The notes under the pieces were generated by a model that saw nothing but the letters and a program-made list of their open reading frames with translations, made no database searches and was not told the origin of the DNA. Source: Austropuccinia psidii (taxonomy: Eukaryota; Basidiomycota; Pucciniomycetes; Pucciniales; Sphaerophragmiaceae). From it: a stretch of 64,000 nucleotides of DNA. The DNA lies in NCBI GenBank assembly GCA_023105745.1, contig JALGQZ010000002.1:74255285-74319284 (forward strand), in the 5' to 3' direction. Of this stretch, positions 36,972 to 47,183 are shown one piece after another (within the stretch, counting starts at the first letter, position 1; each line of letters begins with the position of its first letter). The translations under genes were made by a program, and so were the position numbers.

Positions 36972-37623
36972 ACTTTTATCTTCTTAAAAACCAAAGGTAA
37001 TGTTATTATAATCATCATCTTTGACATGATTATTGCAATTATTTAATTGTTTTGTTTATATTTCTCTTAAAAACCCCTATTCCACGTAAAATCAAGAAAA
37101 TTTTTAATATCTCTTGATTTCTATTGTAACTACAGTTTAAATAAGTTGTATTTATATTCTTAGGCGTAAATGTATCCAAAATTATTATATTAAGCATTGA
37201 AAGTAGGTTATATCTCTTATTATAATATTTTTTCTCTATTATTACTCTAATAATTCTATAATTAATATAAATAGTATTTATATTAATTTATAACTTTAAT
37301 ATTAGTAATACTATTGTTATTAATTGTTTTTTAGTAATGAAAAACAATTATTTACACCTTTATTATTTGTTTTTAACAAGAATAAAGTGCTTTTGAATAT
37401 ATTAATTATCTTATATTAATATATTTATTTATTATATTATTCTTTATAATATAAATTATATTATTATTTTTATTTAATAATATAATTATTTTACACCATA
37501 ATTAAAATAATCCTTTATTATTATAATTATTTTTATCTTTTTAATTCATTTATTAGGACATTCATAGTACAATAAGTAAAGTATTAGTAATTTTTACTTA
37601 TTGTTTCATAGTGAAACCTTACA
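36972..37623 (+). repeat. Second, 5'-truncated family A LTR in tandem (652 bp)
   Basis: This repeats the last third of the LTR just before it, from ACTTTTATCTTC to ACCTTACA, with many differences, and it is the copy that touches the primer-binding site. In its AGGCGTAAAT block it resembles copy A1 more than its neighbour does. It therefore comes from another subfamily member rather than from a recent local duplication. Confidence 0.75.
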
Positions 37624-38136
37624 TTTGGGGGCCTGTCCATGATATTTACTCTAAAAAGACCTTTAAAAAGATTCTAATTGGGTTTATCCAATAATAAATT
37701 ATAATTATAATCATAAAATTATATAATAATTTTATATTTATTGATTTTGAATACTATTGAGGCATTTGGAAAGCAATTGTACTGTCTTACACGTGGTTTT
37801 TCACATCCTTGGACTTGCAAGAACTCTATTTGAGTGACTCTAGTAATTAAAAAAGATATTTTATAAATTAAAAATAATTTTTTATTATAAATTGATTTTA
37901 TAAAACAATCATACTCATTTTTTTATTTTATTCTTCAAAAATAAAAATATAAAAAACAAAAAAAAATTATAAATAAAAAACCAATAAAAAAAAGTTATTT
38001 TTTATTCATTTTAATTTCATTTCCTTATATATTTTCATTTTTTAAGATATAAAAGCAATTTTAAAATGGAAAATTGACATATTTTACCAAAAATAACACT
38101 TTTTATAAAAGACTGATATTTATTTGTCTTTTTTAG
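37624..38136 (+). other. Family A leader (copy A2) with primer-binding site
   Basis: TGGGGGCCTGTCC (37626) is the diverged primer-binding site. The stretch is AT-rich and ends in a pyrimidine tract and TTTTTTAG at 38136, the acceptor before exon 1. Candidate donors preceded by A are GTAAAG at 37576 (inside the LTR end) and GTGACT at 37834. Neither is as good as those in families B-D. Confidence 0.6.
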
Positions 38137-38621
38137 TGTTTGAAGACAACCAAACCACTGTTGAAAGATTGGTGGAAGAAATGTGTCAAAGTTCTCCAAC
38201 ACCAATAATTACCAAAAGAAAGAAAGCCAAGAAATTAGACTTTACAGGACCCACCATTCAGGACTCTGAAGGTGAGTACCTCATTTATAAATTGCCATAA
38301 GAAGAATTCCTGTTCTGAAATCCTCTTATTTCTTATTTTTCCTAAACTTTGACTACCAGAAGAGGCCCCCAATACTCCATCCAATCAGATGGAGCTGGAA
38401 TCAGAGGTAGAATTAATTCCTCAAAAGGGAAAAGGAAGGGAAATATCCCCAGTGGAACAGAATCCGCACAAGGAAGTGCCTTATCCCAAAGGCAAGTCCC
38501 AGAAATGCCCATGATATCTGAACCAGAGTTGAAACTAAGTATGAGTGACTCAAACAGGTACAAATCACATTCAGAGGGCTCAAATAGACATTTACATGAG
38601 CCAGTACAAACAGTACTACAC

Positions 38622-40094
38622 TGTCAGCCTGTGACTCAAAACAGAGCACTAGCATGACATCCAACATACCATAGATAATGGTATGACAAGTATTGAACAA
38701 ACATAGTCAATACAGGTAATAATTAAGAGAAAACAATCCTCTTACATTAAACACCAACCTTATCCAAACAGAATAAGGAAACCTAGAGGAGAATAAACAA
38801 GTCAAAACCCTTATTTTCACCTCTCATCTAACTTATGCATATTTAAGTTATCCTATACCAAAATGGTATTTTTCTTAAAGCTCACATAGAGAGCTACACA
38901 ATGATATCATCCATGTTGTTGTAACACCACTACAACTGGAGATACCATATAACCTCATTTTCAAAACCAAGTCCCCCTGAAAGTCAAAGAGGGCTTGTAC
39001 AAAACTGTACAAAAGTATAACCAAATTAAAGATCTCAACAAGAGCTTTAATTTGAGACACCTTAGACCTCTGTATCTCTTAAATTGACTGAGGGATCTTG
39101 GTTCAAAGGTTTAATAACCAAAATACAGATATTCTGAAAATAAGAAAATAAACAAACCGCTGTATCTTTGGCATACACTCATACAACTGTACAGTGTCAT
39201 ATACCAAACTGTATCATCAGAATACAGATATCTTCCAAACTGAAGAAGATATCTGGTATGGAAGTTTTTGAAGCCTCATACTGATGTACAAAAATACATC
39301 CAAAAACTTAAAACCCTTATAACTTTTGCTATATTGAAGAAGGGTAAACATGAATCATACCAAATTGAAGAGCTCATTAAGCCCTTCAACTCTGTGCTCT
39401 TAGTTTCTTGATATCTCAAAAACTGACCAAGATATCTTGGTTGGAAGAATTTTGGCCAATACTGGCCTGTACCAAAGCTGTACCAACCAGTACAGTCTTA
39501 ATACTCAAAATAATGGTTGTTTAAAGCTTAAACCCGCCCAGAATGACTAGTATTGGTCATACAAACACCAGAACAACGTCATCCAAGTGCTGACGTGGCA
39601 GGTGAAAAGTTTTTTCATCCTGTATTGATCCAGAATGATCATTTGTGGTTCCAAAACCACAATTCTGCCTCTACTGACGTCAGAATTGAGGATCCAGAAC
39701 CACAGACTGACCAATGGAGTGAAAATTTTCACTCTTCTGACGTGTGAAGAGTAAATAACTCTTGACAGTCTTGAAAGATATAAAAGGAAGGGTTTTTGCC
39801 TTCAAAAATCCTCATCTTATCTTTTTATTATATATTCTTATGTGACAAGACTGTTATCCATCAGTAGTGTCCTTAGAATACTTAAAGATATAATTAAATA
39901 TAATTATTGTAGTGTCTCTTTACAGTCAAAGATATTAGAACATTGCAACCCAGGTCCTCAATAGACTCATCACCACTGTTACCACGTAGCAGTAGGACCT
40001 GAAAAATTATTTTATTACTTATTTTGACGTGTCACAGTCATAGTACTAGCTTGTATTTACTGTTTTTAAGCTTCTACATAGACTCACCCTGACA
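38622..40094 (+). repeat. Family C 5' LTR (1473 bp)
   Basis: The ends are TGTCAGCC and CCTGACA. Compared with the 3' LTR it lacks 27 bp between two copies of AAACTGTA (near 39215), a typical slippage deletion. ATG occurs in U3, but after the TATA box only at 39840, where the 3' LTR has ACG. Confidence 0.95.
39576..39786 (+). promoter_or_regulatory. Family C promoter: ACGT motif group and TATA box
   Basis: Four CRE-like motifs stand within 170 bp: ACGTCA (39576), TGACGTGG (39591), the palindrome TGACGTCA (39675) and TGACGTGT (39738). They lie just upstream of a TATA box (GATATAAAAGG, 39777-39787). The arrangement recurs in all four C LTRs and, loosely, in D (ACGCGTCA, ACACGTCAG, then GATAAAAAGG at 50511). 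Such motifs are typical targets of bZIP/ATF regulators. Which factor acts here is unknown. In the 3' LTR the TATA has mutated to GATAAAAAAGG. Confidence 0.65.
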
Positions 40095-40097
40095 ATT

Positions 40098-40113
40098 TGG
40101 GGGCCTGGCCGTG
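40098..40113 (+). promoter_or_regulatory. Primer-binding site, family C
   Basis: TGGGGGCCTGGCCGTG lies three bases after the LTR and is identical to that of family B. Confidence 0.85.
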
Positions 40114-40190
40114 GTTATTCAACCTTATTGGACGTATTTTGAACTGAATTAGGCGTAAAATTCAGCTATTTAAAAGGTATTTCACTACAA

Positions 40191-40924
40191 GTGAGTAAAA
40201 TTTCTATTTTATTATCATTTTTTTTTATACAATTCTTTTTTTTACTCCAAAAATATATATTATAAAATATTTTTGTTGAGAATAAGAGTACATATCCTCT
40301 TTGTTTTTTTTATATATTGCAATAAATTCCACGAAATTTCTTAATAATAAATCTGTATTATTTAAATTTCAATATAAATAATAATATACAAACAGTATAT
40401 TATTTATTTTATTATTATTTTTCACCAAAGTGCGTGAAAATTAATATATAAACATTTATTAATTAATAATTAATAAATATAAAATAATAAAATAATTTTT
40501 TATTATTTTATAAGGAATATTTTAATTAAATATTTCCTTTAAAACAAGATATCACTCAAATTGACGTGAAAACTTGTAATTACTTGATATTTAACCAATA
40601 TCAAAGTCTTATAATAAATATTATTTATAATATTTATAATAAAAAATCAAATTTATTATAATTTAACAAATTTGACGTGTTTACACAAGAACACAATAAT
40701 ATCCAAGTGAATCATTCACAAAACACTTGGATATTATAGTTTTTTCACTTATAAAACATAAGTGAAAAACTCAAAACTGTTATTTTTCAAACAAAAAACA
40801 CATAAAAACAATAAAAAACATAAAAACACTCAAAATTTTCGAAAAATAACAGTATAATTGAATATAATCATTTTGTTTTATCATAAAATACTGATATACA
40901 ATCTGAAATATCTTTTCTGAATAG
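40191..40924 (+). other. Predicted leader intron of family C (734 nt)
   Basis: The donor is CTACAA with GTGAGT (40190/40191) and the acceptor TTTTCTGAATAG (40924). Joining A(40190) to TG(40925-40926) creates CAATGG, a favourable start context. The intron is AT-rich and contains no ATG. It carries two neighbouring hairpins (40696-40771). It begins after the primer-binding site, so the spliced RNA would keep that site. Confidence 0.72.
40696..40771 (+). other. Tandem hairpins in the family C leader
   Basis: The first is a perfect 14-bp stem, ATAATATCCAAGTG with CACTTGGATATTAT, and a 14-nt loop (40696-40737). The second is AGTTTTTTCACTTAT with ATAAGTGAAAAACT, one bulged T and a 5-nt loop (40738-40771). 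They lie end to end about 150 nt before the acceptor. Such structure would suit RNA packaging, dimer formation or splice control. The role is inferred, not shown. Confidence 0.6.
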
Positions 40925-42012
40925 TGGAAAAGGACTACATTCCATTAGAAACCCAGTCACAAGGAAACCCATCTGTGACAGCCTCAGAAGACAGAGAGGC
41001 GCTGCCAAAAACCAAGGGCAAGCAGAAAAGACACAGTGAAGTGACAATCAACTCAAAAGATTGGACACCAATAGCTGTGCCAAGGGCCAAAAAACCCAGA
41101 AAAGCTCCAACAAAACCAGTTGGATCACCAAAACAAGTTGAGAAACAGAAAATCACTGTTATCAACCCAGTTGTAAACTCCAAAGGCAAATTGCCAAAGA
41201 GCATAGATCATAAATTTGTACAAGGGCCTGCCAAAGGTAAATAAACCTTGAAAAATACAACATTTTTTATTGTCTGTCATTTTTTAACATTGTTAAAATG
41301 ACACCTCCACTTCTTAGAGATCTTGGATTCCCAAGAAATCAACCAGAACACTGGCCAAGAAGACACAGAGGAAGAAGAACTGGAGCAGATGACCAGCAAA
41401 GGACTTACCATCAGGGAACTCCTACCCAAAGTCTTGTTCCAAATCAAATTCAACCCAGGAGTCCAACCAGGAGATTGGACAGATGCAGAACAGGTCCTCC
41501 AAATACACAAACTCCTGAGAGACCTCTTCACATGGAGCATGGACAACAAAATGTTTACCATGGCAGCATCATGGGCAGAAGTGGGGATAACAACCCAGAA
41601 GATCTGTCTCAAGCAAATGGCTTGGATGGAACTTATGACAGAAATGCAAGGTTGGAATCCCAACAAGAATTTCAAACTCTTAGAAGAAAGAGCAACCAGA
41701 ATCAAAGAGAACCAGGCAGCCATACAAGCCATAGAGAGATCTTGGCACAAGGAAGAGCCCAGTCAGATTCAGGCACCCCCAGAAATGGAAGAAGAAGCCC
41801 CATCTTCCCCACAACCATCCAGCAGTTCCAGGCCTTACAAGCCAAAGGAAACTTCATCCAAAGCTCCCCCACCATTCCAGGTAGTTTCCAACAGGAGAAA
41901 AGGAGCCCAAGGGAAAAACAAAACTTCTTTCAACCAGAGGAAGAAAGAAGCAGACCCATTGATGAAAAAGCTGATGGACTTAGTCCAAGAAGTACACAAA
42001 AACAAGAAATAG
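40925..42012 (+). CDS. Family C accessory protein, spliced, overlapping gag in the +1 frame (335 aa)
   Basis: Function unknown. Exon 1 is A(40190)+40925-41236 ([13 protein letters not shown]). Intron 1 (41237-41317, 81 nt, GTAAAT..CTTAG) contains the Gag-Pol ATG at 41298. Exon 2 is 41318-42012, in the +1 frame relative to Gag-Pol, with no intron 2 in this family. The joined frame is 1008 nt. The N-terminal third is basic and Lys/Pro-rich. A helical block follows ([45 protein letters not shown]), then a Ser/Pro linker, and a Lys-rich end with the helix [15 protein letters not shown]. By hand count about 47 of 81 residues of the helical block match family D, with mainly conservative changes between them. 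There is no signal peptide or membrane segment. Confidence 0.75.
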
Positions 42013-45000
42013 TTGTACCTACAAATAGTTTTTCTAGTTCTGACTCAATAGACCCAGAATTAATAACTGAAACTACAATGCACACTCATGAGTTTGAAAA
42101 CAAATTCACATGGACCAAATTGGCCCAATTCATGGAGTGGACACATGAAACCTCAGAAAAAATGAGGACAGAAGTGGAAACATTGAAAGAAGAAAATGCT
42201 TTCCAAGCAACAGTCATAAAAGACTTAAATTCAAATCTGGCCAAAATTTGGACAGAATTTGAAAAAACCAACAGACAGTTGAATTCAATTCTAGAAGAAC
42301 AACAAACTGTGAGGAGGGATCTGAGGAGCATCCAGCAGCAACAGGATAGCTTTGACAAAGAAATTGATTACCTCTATGACAGAGAAGACAATCAATACCC
42401 CCCAACACAAGGTCAACCTACTACCTCTACAAAATTAAAAGAAGAGGACAAAGACTATGACCAGGAACCTGAATATCAGATTCCAAAGTTAAGATCAGAG
42501 TCAGTGTACCAAGATGGGGAAAATCTCAACTATTCAGAGAAACAGGCACTGAAACAGTTACCAGAAGTAACAAACTGGCCAAAGTTCTCAGGAATAGGGG
42601 AATATGACCATATGGAGATCATTGACTATATTGATGGACTCTTTGTTGATGTCCCAAAGATACCAGACTACTGGATCACAACAAGACTCAACACAGCATT
42701 CAGAGGCCATGCAAACATATGGTATACTGAGATGAAAGAAATACATGGCAGGAAAAGCTGGCCATGGTGGAGGAACCAGATTATACAAAAGTATAGCAAT
42801 GGTAGCTGGATCTGGCAAAAAACCATGTCCTTTGAAAGTGATAGATACTCCACAGAAAAAGACCCTTATGAATGGTGCCTCAAACAAACAAAGAGGCTAA
42901 AAGCTATTGATCCCAATATGACAATAGAAATGAGAAACCATAAACTCCTGACAAAATTGCCAGGAGATCTAGAACATGCAGTCAAATGCAGATGCAACAA
43001 CATCAGCAGCATTGATGACATAGCAAATGTCATACAAGATGTGAGAAAAAAGACCTCCATAGGAAGGTACACATCTTTCAAACCAAACTTCAAAGACAAG
43101 AGGTCTGAAGTTAAAGAGACAAACAAAGAAAAAGGGAAAGAAACCCCAAAAAAGAAATATGTGTGCCACAACTGTGGTTCACCAGACCATTATGCCAACA
43201 ATTGCACAAAACCAAAAAAGAAAATATATGCAATTGATGAAGAATCAGAAGAAGAACAAACAGGTGAAAAATCTGATTCTGACAGCATGGGAAATGGTAT
43301 GAGAGCAGAATCACAAAGTGAACCTGATACCATAGAAGAATACATAGTGGAATGCAATGAAGAAAGTTCACTTGATATACAAGAAATTGAATTGGATTCA
43401 GGCATACCACAAATAACAACAGAAAAAGAGCTCTGTAAGCACACACAGAATGCACAAACATTCCTGGTAACCCCCAATAGAGGGATGGGATTCATTCATG
43501 GAACACCTACAAAATTGACAGTTTATATTGAGAACTGTAAACACCCAATGATCATTGACACAGGAGCAAGTTGCTCCATAGTGGCAAAAGAATACTTGGA
43601 ACAACATTTCCCCAAATGGGAAGATGATATAATCCCAACAAAAGCCAGAAACTTCAAAAGTGCATCAGGCAAAATGCACTCACTAGGGACAATAATCAAA
43701 GAGATAATTATCCCACACCAAAAAGGAAATATCAGACTAGAACCTGAATTTGTAGTTCTAGAAAATGCACATGTACAAGGATTCTTACTAGGTACAGAGT
43801 ACCAAAGAATGTATGGTATGGATATTTGCAATAGTAAAAACAGATATCTCACCATAGGTACAAACAAAGATAAAAAATTTTCCTTTGACATTAACCATAT
43901 AACAAATGATAACACCTTGAAAGAACTAGTGGAAGAATTCAAAGAGGCCCAATATGGCACTCAACTCACCAGTAAAATGAAACTCAACTTACTGAAAGTA
44001 TTGAGAAAGCACAGAGGAGCTTTTGCAATAGGAGATGAACCACTAGGAAAAATCAAAGGACATGATATTGAATTATATCTGGATGTAGAAAGACCATATC
44101 CACCTATGCTTAGGAGACCACCATACCCAGCCAGCATGGAAACTAGGAAAGAAATTGAGAAAAACATCAATGAACTCCTAGAAATGGGGGTAATAAGAAA
44201 GATAGGACATAATGAGATAGTAGAGGTCACTACACCAGTCCTTATAACATGGCATGATGGTAAATCCAGACTATGTGGTGACTTCAGGGCTTTGAATAAT
44301 TACACCAAAGCAGATAGGTACCCCATCCCAAGGATACCACATGCACTAGATAAACTAGCAAAAGCCAAGTTCATTACAAAAATGGACTGCATGAAAGGTT
44401 TTCACCAGAATGGGGTAAAACCAGATTCCATCAAATTGCTAAGAATTATATGCCATATGGGCATATATGAATATACAAGAATGCCATTTGGCATTAAGAA
44501 TGCACCAGCCCATTTTCAGAGGATGATGGATACCATATTTCAAGATGAAATAATGGAAGGGTGGATGGTAGTGTACATTGATGATATCATAATATACTCA
44601 GAAACATGGGAAGACCATGTGAAGAAAATTGATAAAGTATTGGGAAAATTCACACCAATCAATATGAAGATATCTCTTAAGAAATGTAACTTTGGACAGC
44701 AAGAACTGCTAGCCCTAGGACACAAAGTTTCAGGTTTAAGTCTAGCTATAGACCAAAATAAAGTTGCTGCAGTACTGAAGAAACTAGTACCAAAGAACAT
44801 CAAAGAAATGCAATCTTTTTTGGGCTTTGCTAGCTACTACAGAAGCCACATAAAGAACTTTGCACACATCACTAGTAGCCTATACAAACTGTGCTCAAAA
44901 GATGTGGTCTTTGAAATTACCAAGGAAAGAAGGGATGCATTTGAAAAGATCAAACATGAACTGACCAATGCCCCTGTCCTAATGATGCCTGACTTTGAAC

Positions 45001-47159
45001 TACCATTCAAACTATACATAGATGCAGAATGTAGCCAAGGGCTAGGAGCAGCACTACACCAGAGGCAACTAGTAGATGGCATACCCAAAGAAGGAGTAAT
45101 TTGCTATATCTCAAGACAACTGAAAGACTCAGAAGCCAGATATGGAGCTACTCAGACAGAATGTCTATGCTTGGTATGGGCATTAGAAAAACTCCATTAC
45201 TACTTAGAAGGAGCAGTATTTGAAGTTTTTACTGACTGCACAGCCCTCAAGTCACTGTTGAACATGAAAACATCAAACAGACACATGCTTAGGTGGCAAA
45301 TAGCCATACAAGAATACAGAGGGAATATGACTATCATCTATAAAGAAGGGAAAAGTCATACTAATGCAGATGGTCTCAGCAGGTGGCCACTGAAGAATGA
45401 CCAAGAAAATCCAGCATATGACCCAGAAAATGGGGCCAAAATACCTATACAATGCATGGAGATAGACAGGAGAAAGAACTTCAAACTATCAAACTGGGCA
45501 TTAGGGAATGATTCATCAAACCCAGCACAGAGCTATGGGGAGATCAAAGAGATACCCATACTGGGAATCAGCTCCTCTAATCTGAATACAGAATTCTTTA
45601 GCATAGTACAATCAGCATACAATAAACACAAACAGTGTAGTATATTGATACAACTACTAAAACAAAAGTACAGGAGTCCTGAACTAGAGAGTCAATTGGA
45701 AGAGCCATGGCTAAAAAACTTTAAAGAAAATAGATTTTTTCTGATAGATGACCTACTGTACCATAGGGAAAAACACACAAGTTCCCTGGTAATAATAAGT
45801 AGAGAACACATTTCCCTCATACTACAGGAATGCCATGACTGCCCATACATGGGACATATGAGTGAAGAAAGAACTAAAGAAAGAGTCTTTAGCACAGCTT
45901 GGTGGCCAAAGTGGGAACAAGACTTGAGTGAATACATCAACACTTGTACCAGATGCCAAAAAGCCAACAGAAGTCATGGCAAAAGATATGGATTACTCCA
46001 GAGTATAGAGGAGCCCAAACACCCCTGGGAAATAATAAACATGGATTGGGTAACAGGCCTGGTCCCTGGAGGGAAAGACAGCTTTAATGCATGCCTAGTA
46101 GTAGTAGACAGGTATAGCAAGAGTGTCAGATGTCTCCCCTGTCACAAAGAGGACACAGCAATGGACACAGCCATATTGTTCTGGAACAATGTGATAGCTA
46201 ACTGTGGAGTCCCAAGAATTATAATTAGTGACAGAGACCCTAAATTCACATCAGAATTTTGGACTAATCTATATGAGATGCTGGGAACCAAACTAGCATT
46301 TTCCACAGCTTACCATCCACAAACAGATGGTCTAGCAGAAAGAATGATCCAAACATTGGAAGACATCATTAGAAGGTTTTGTGCATATGGCATGGAATAT
46401 AAAGACAATGAGGGATATACCCATGACTGGGTAACCCTCCTACCAGCTGTGCAATTGGCATACAACACAAGTATACACTCAGTGACAGGAAAAACCCCTG
46501 CCACATTAGAGAAAGGATGGAACCCACTACTTCCAGTAGATTACTTGAAGAAGAACCTCCTCTCAGTACATCCTACAGCTAAAGACTTTCACACAATGTG
46601 GAAGACTGCCTGTGAAAAAGCAGAGCAATGTGTGGCTGAAGCCAAATTATATAACAAACAGAGATATGATAAAAGTCACCAAGAACCTGATTTCAAAGAA
46701 GGAGACCAAGTTCTAATCTCAACTCTTAACTTCAACAACCTAAAAGGTCCCAAGAAGATGCGAGACTCATTCATAGGACCATTCACCATTATTAAATTGA
46801 TAGGAAAGAATGCAGTAGAGGTCAACCTGACCAAAGAGTTCTCTAGGAAACACCCAGTTTTCCCTGTGAGCCTGGTCAAACCTTATCACCAGACAGATGA
46901 GGAGAAATTCCCTGACAGGAAGAAGACAGTCACCCATGAAAGATTGGTAGAGGAAGATGACTCACCTGGACCAGTGAAAAAGATCATTAAAGCCAGGAAG
47001 ATCAGAATCAATGGGAAAGACAACAGGCAATACCTGGTTAGATTTAAGAATCAACCAGCAGATAAAGACAAATGGTTAACTGAGAAAGAAATCCCAGATG
47101 GACAAATACACCTCAGAAGATTCAGAGCCTCCAAGAGGGCTGAAGAGTCTCATCAATGA
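41298..47159 (+). CDS. Family C Gag-Pol polyprotein, intact (1953 aa)
   Basis: The start is the first ATG after 1203 ATG-free bases following the LTR. Residues 1-238 are Arg/Gln/Pro-rich and overlap the accessory gene. A coiled coil follows (about 270-360), then the capsid domain from about 424 ([16 protein letters not shown]), the knuckle [14 protein letters not shown] (about 624), protease DTGAS (about 754), RT with DFRALNNYT and YIDD (about 1092), and RNase H YIDAE (about 1239). The integrase zinc domain ([15 protein letters not shown]; 1511-1555) precedes the core residues in MDWVTG, SDRDPKF and LAERM, and the chromodomain (about 1891-1944) ends the protein. Gag and pol are one frame, as in Tf1-like elements, so Gag/Pol dosage must be set after translation or by RNA choice. 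All catalytic motifs are present. Confidence 0.96.
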   Translation: MTPPLLRDLGFPRNQPEHWPRRHRGRRTGADDQQRTYHQGTPTQSLVPNQIQPRSPTRRLDRCRTGPPNTQTPERPLHMEHGQQNVYHGSIMGRSGDNNPEDLSQANGLDGTYDRNARLESQQEFQTLRRKSNQNQREPGSHTSHREILAQGRAQSDSGTPRNGRRSPIFPTTIQQFQALQAKGNFIQSSPTIPGSFQQEKRSPREKQNFFQPEEERSRPIDEKADGLSPRSTQKQEIVVPTNSFSSSDSIDPELITETTMHTHEFENKFTWTKLAQFMEWTHETSEKMRTEVETLKEENAFQATVIKDLNSNLAKIWTEFEKTNRQLNSILEEQQTVRRDLRSIQQQQDSFDKEIDYLYDREDNQYPPTQGQPTTSTKLKEEDKDYDQEPEYQIPKLRSESVYQDGENLNYSEKQALKQLPEVTNWPKFSGIGEYDHMEIIDYIDGLFVDVPKIPDYWITTRLNTAFRGHANIWYTEMKEIHGRKSWPWWRNQIIQKYSNGSWIWQKTMSFESDRYSTEKDPYEWCLKQTKRLKAIDPNMTIEMRNHKLLTKLPGDLEHAVKCRCNNISSIDDIANVIQDVRKKTSIGRYTSFKPNFKDKRSEVKETNKEKGKETPKKKYVCHNCGSPDHYANNCTKPKKKIYAIDEESEEEQTGEKSDSDSMGNGMRAESQSEPDTIEEYIVECNEESSLDIQEIELDSGIPQITTEKELCKHTQNAQTFLVTPNRGMGFIHGTPTKLTVYIENCKHPMIIDTGASCSIVAKEYLEQHFPKWEDDIIPTKARNFKSASGKMHSLGTIIKEIIIPHQKGNIRLEPEFVVLENAHVQGFLLGTEYQRMYGMDICNSKNRYLTIGTNKDKKFSFDINHITNDNTLKELVEEFKEAQYGTQLTSKMKLNLLKVLRKHRGAFAIGDEPLGKIKGHDIELYLDVERPYPPMLRRPPYPASMETRKEIEKNINELLEMGVIRKIGHNEIVEVTTPVLITWHDGKSRLCGDFRALNNYTKADRYPIPRIPHALDKLAKAKFITKMDCMKGFHQNGVKPDSIKLLRIICHMGIYEYTRMPFGIKNAPAHFQRMMDTIFQDEIMEGWMVVYIDDIIIYSETWEDHVKKIDKVLGKFTPINMKISLKKCNFGQQELLALGHKVSGLSLAIDQNKVAAVLKKLVPKNIKEMQSFLGFASYYRSHIKNFAHITSSLYKLCSKDVVFEITKERRDAFEKIKHELTNAPVLMMPDFELPFKLYIDAECSQGLGAALHQRQLVDGIPKEGVICYISRQLKDSEARYGATQTECLCLVWALEKLHYYLEGAVFEVFTDCTALKSLLNMKTSNRHMLRWQIAIQEYRGNMTIIYKEGKSHTNADGLSRWPLKNDQENPAYDPENGAKIPIQCMEIDRRKNFKLSNWALGNDSSNPAQSYGEIKEIPILGISSSNLNTEFFSIVQSAYNKHKQCSILIQLLKQKYRSPELESQLEEPWLKNFKENRFFLIDDLLYHREKHTSSLVIISREHISLILQECHDCPYMGHMSEERTKERVFSTAWWPKWEQDLSEYINTCTRCQKANRSHGKRYGLLQSIEEPKHPWEIINMDWVTGLVPGGKDSFNACLVVVDRYSKSVRCLPCHKEDTAMDTAILFWNNVIANCGVPRIIISDRDPKFTSEFWTNLYEMLGTKLAFSTAYHPQTDGLAERMIQTLEDIIRRFCAYGMEYKDNEGYTHDWVTLLPAVQLAYNTSIHSVTGKTPATLEKGWNPLLPVDYLKKNLLSVHPTAKDFHTMWKTACEKAEQCVAEAKLYNKQRYDKSHQEPDFKEGDQVLISTLNFNNLKGPKKMRDSFIGPFTIIKLIGKNAVEVNLTKEFSRKHPVFPVSLVKPYHQTDEEKFPDRKKTVTHERLVEEDDSPGPVKKIIKARKIRINGKDNRQYLVRFKNQPADKDKWLTEKEIPDGQIHLRRFRASKRAEESHQ

Positions 47160-47183
47160 TGAGCCTTCTTTTGAGGGAGGGTA
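47160..47183 (+). other. Polypurine tract of family C
   Basis: GAGGGAGGGTA ends directly at the 3' LTR, 13 bases after the end of a short stretch following the Gag-Pol stop. It is the plus-strand priming site. Confidence 0.8.

Noticed and set aside
41277..46879. Minus-strand open frames of 60-157 codons opposite Gag-Pol of families C and D
   Set aside because: They are antisense shadows of a strongly biased, stop-poor coding strand; none is conserved apart from Gag-Pol conservation itself.
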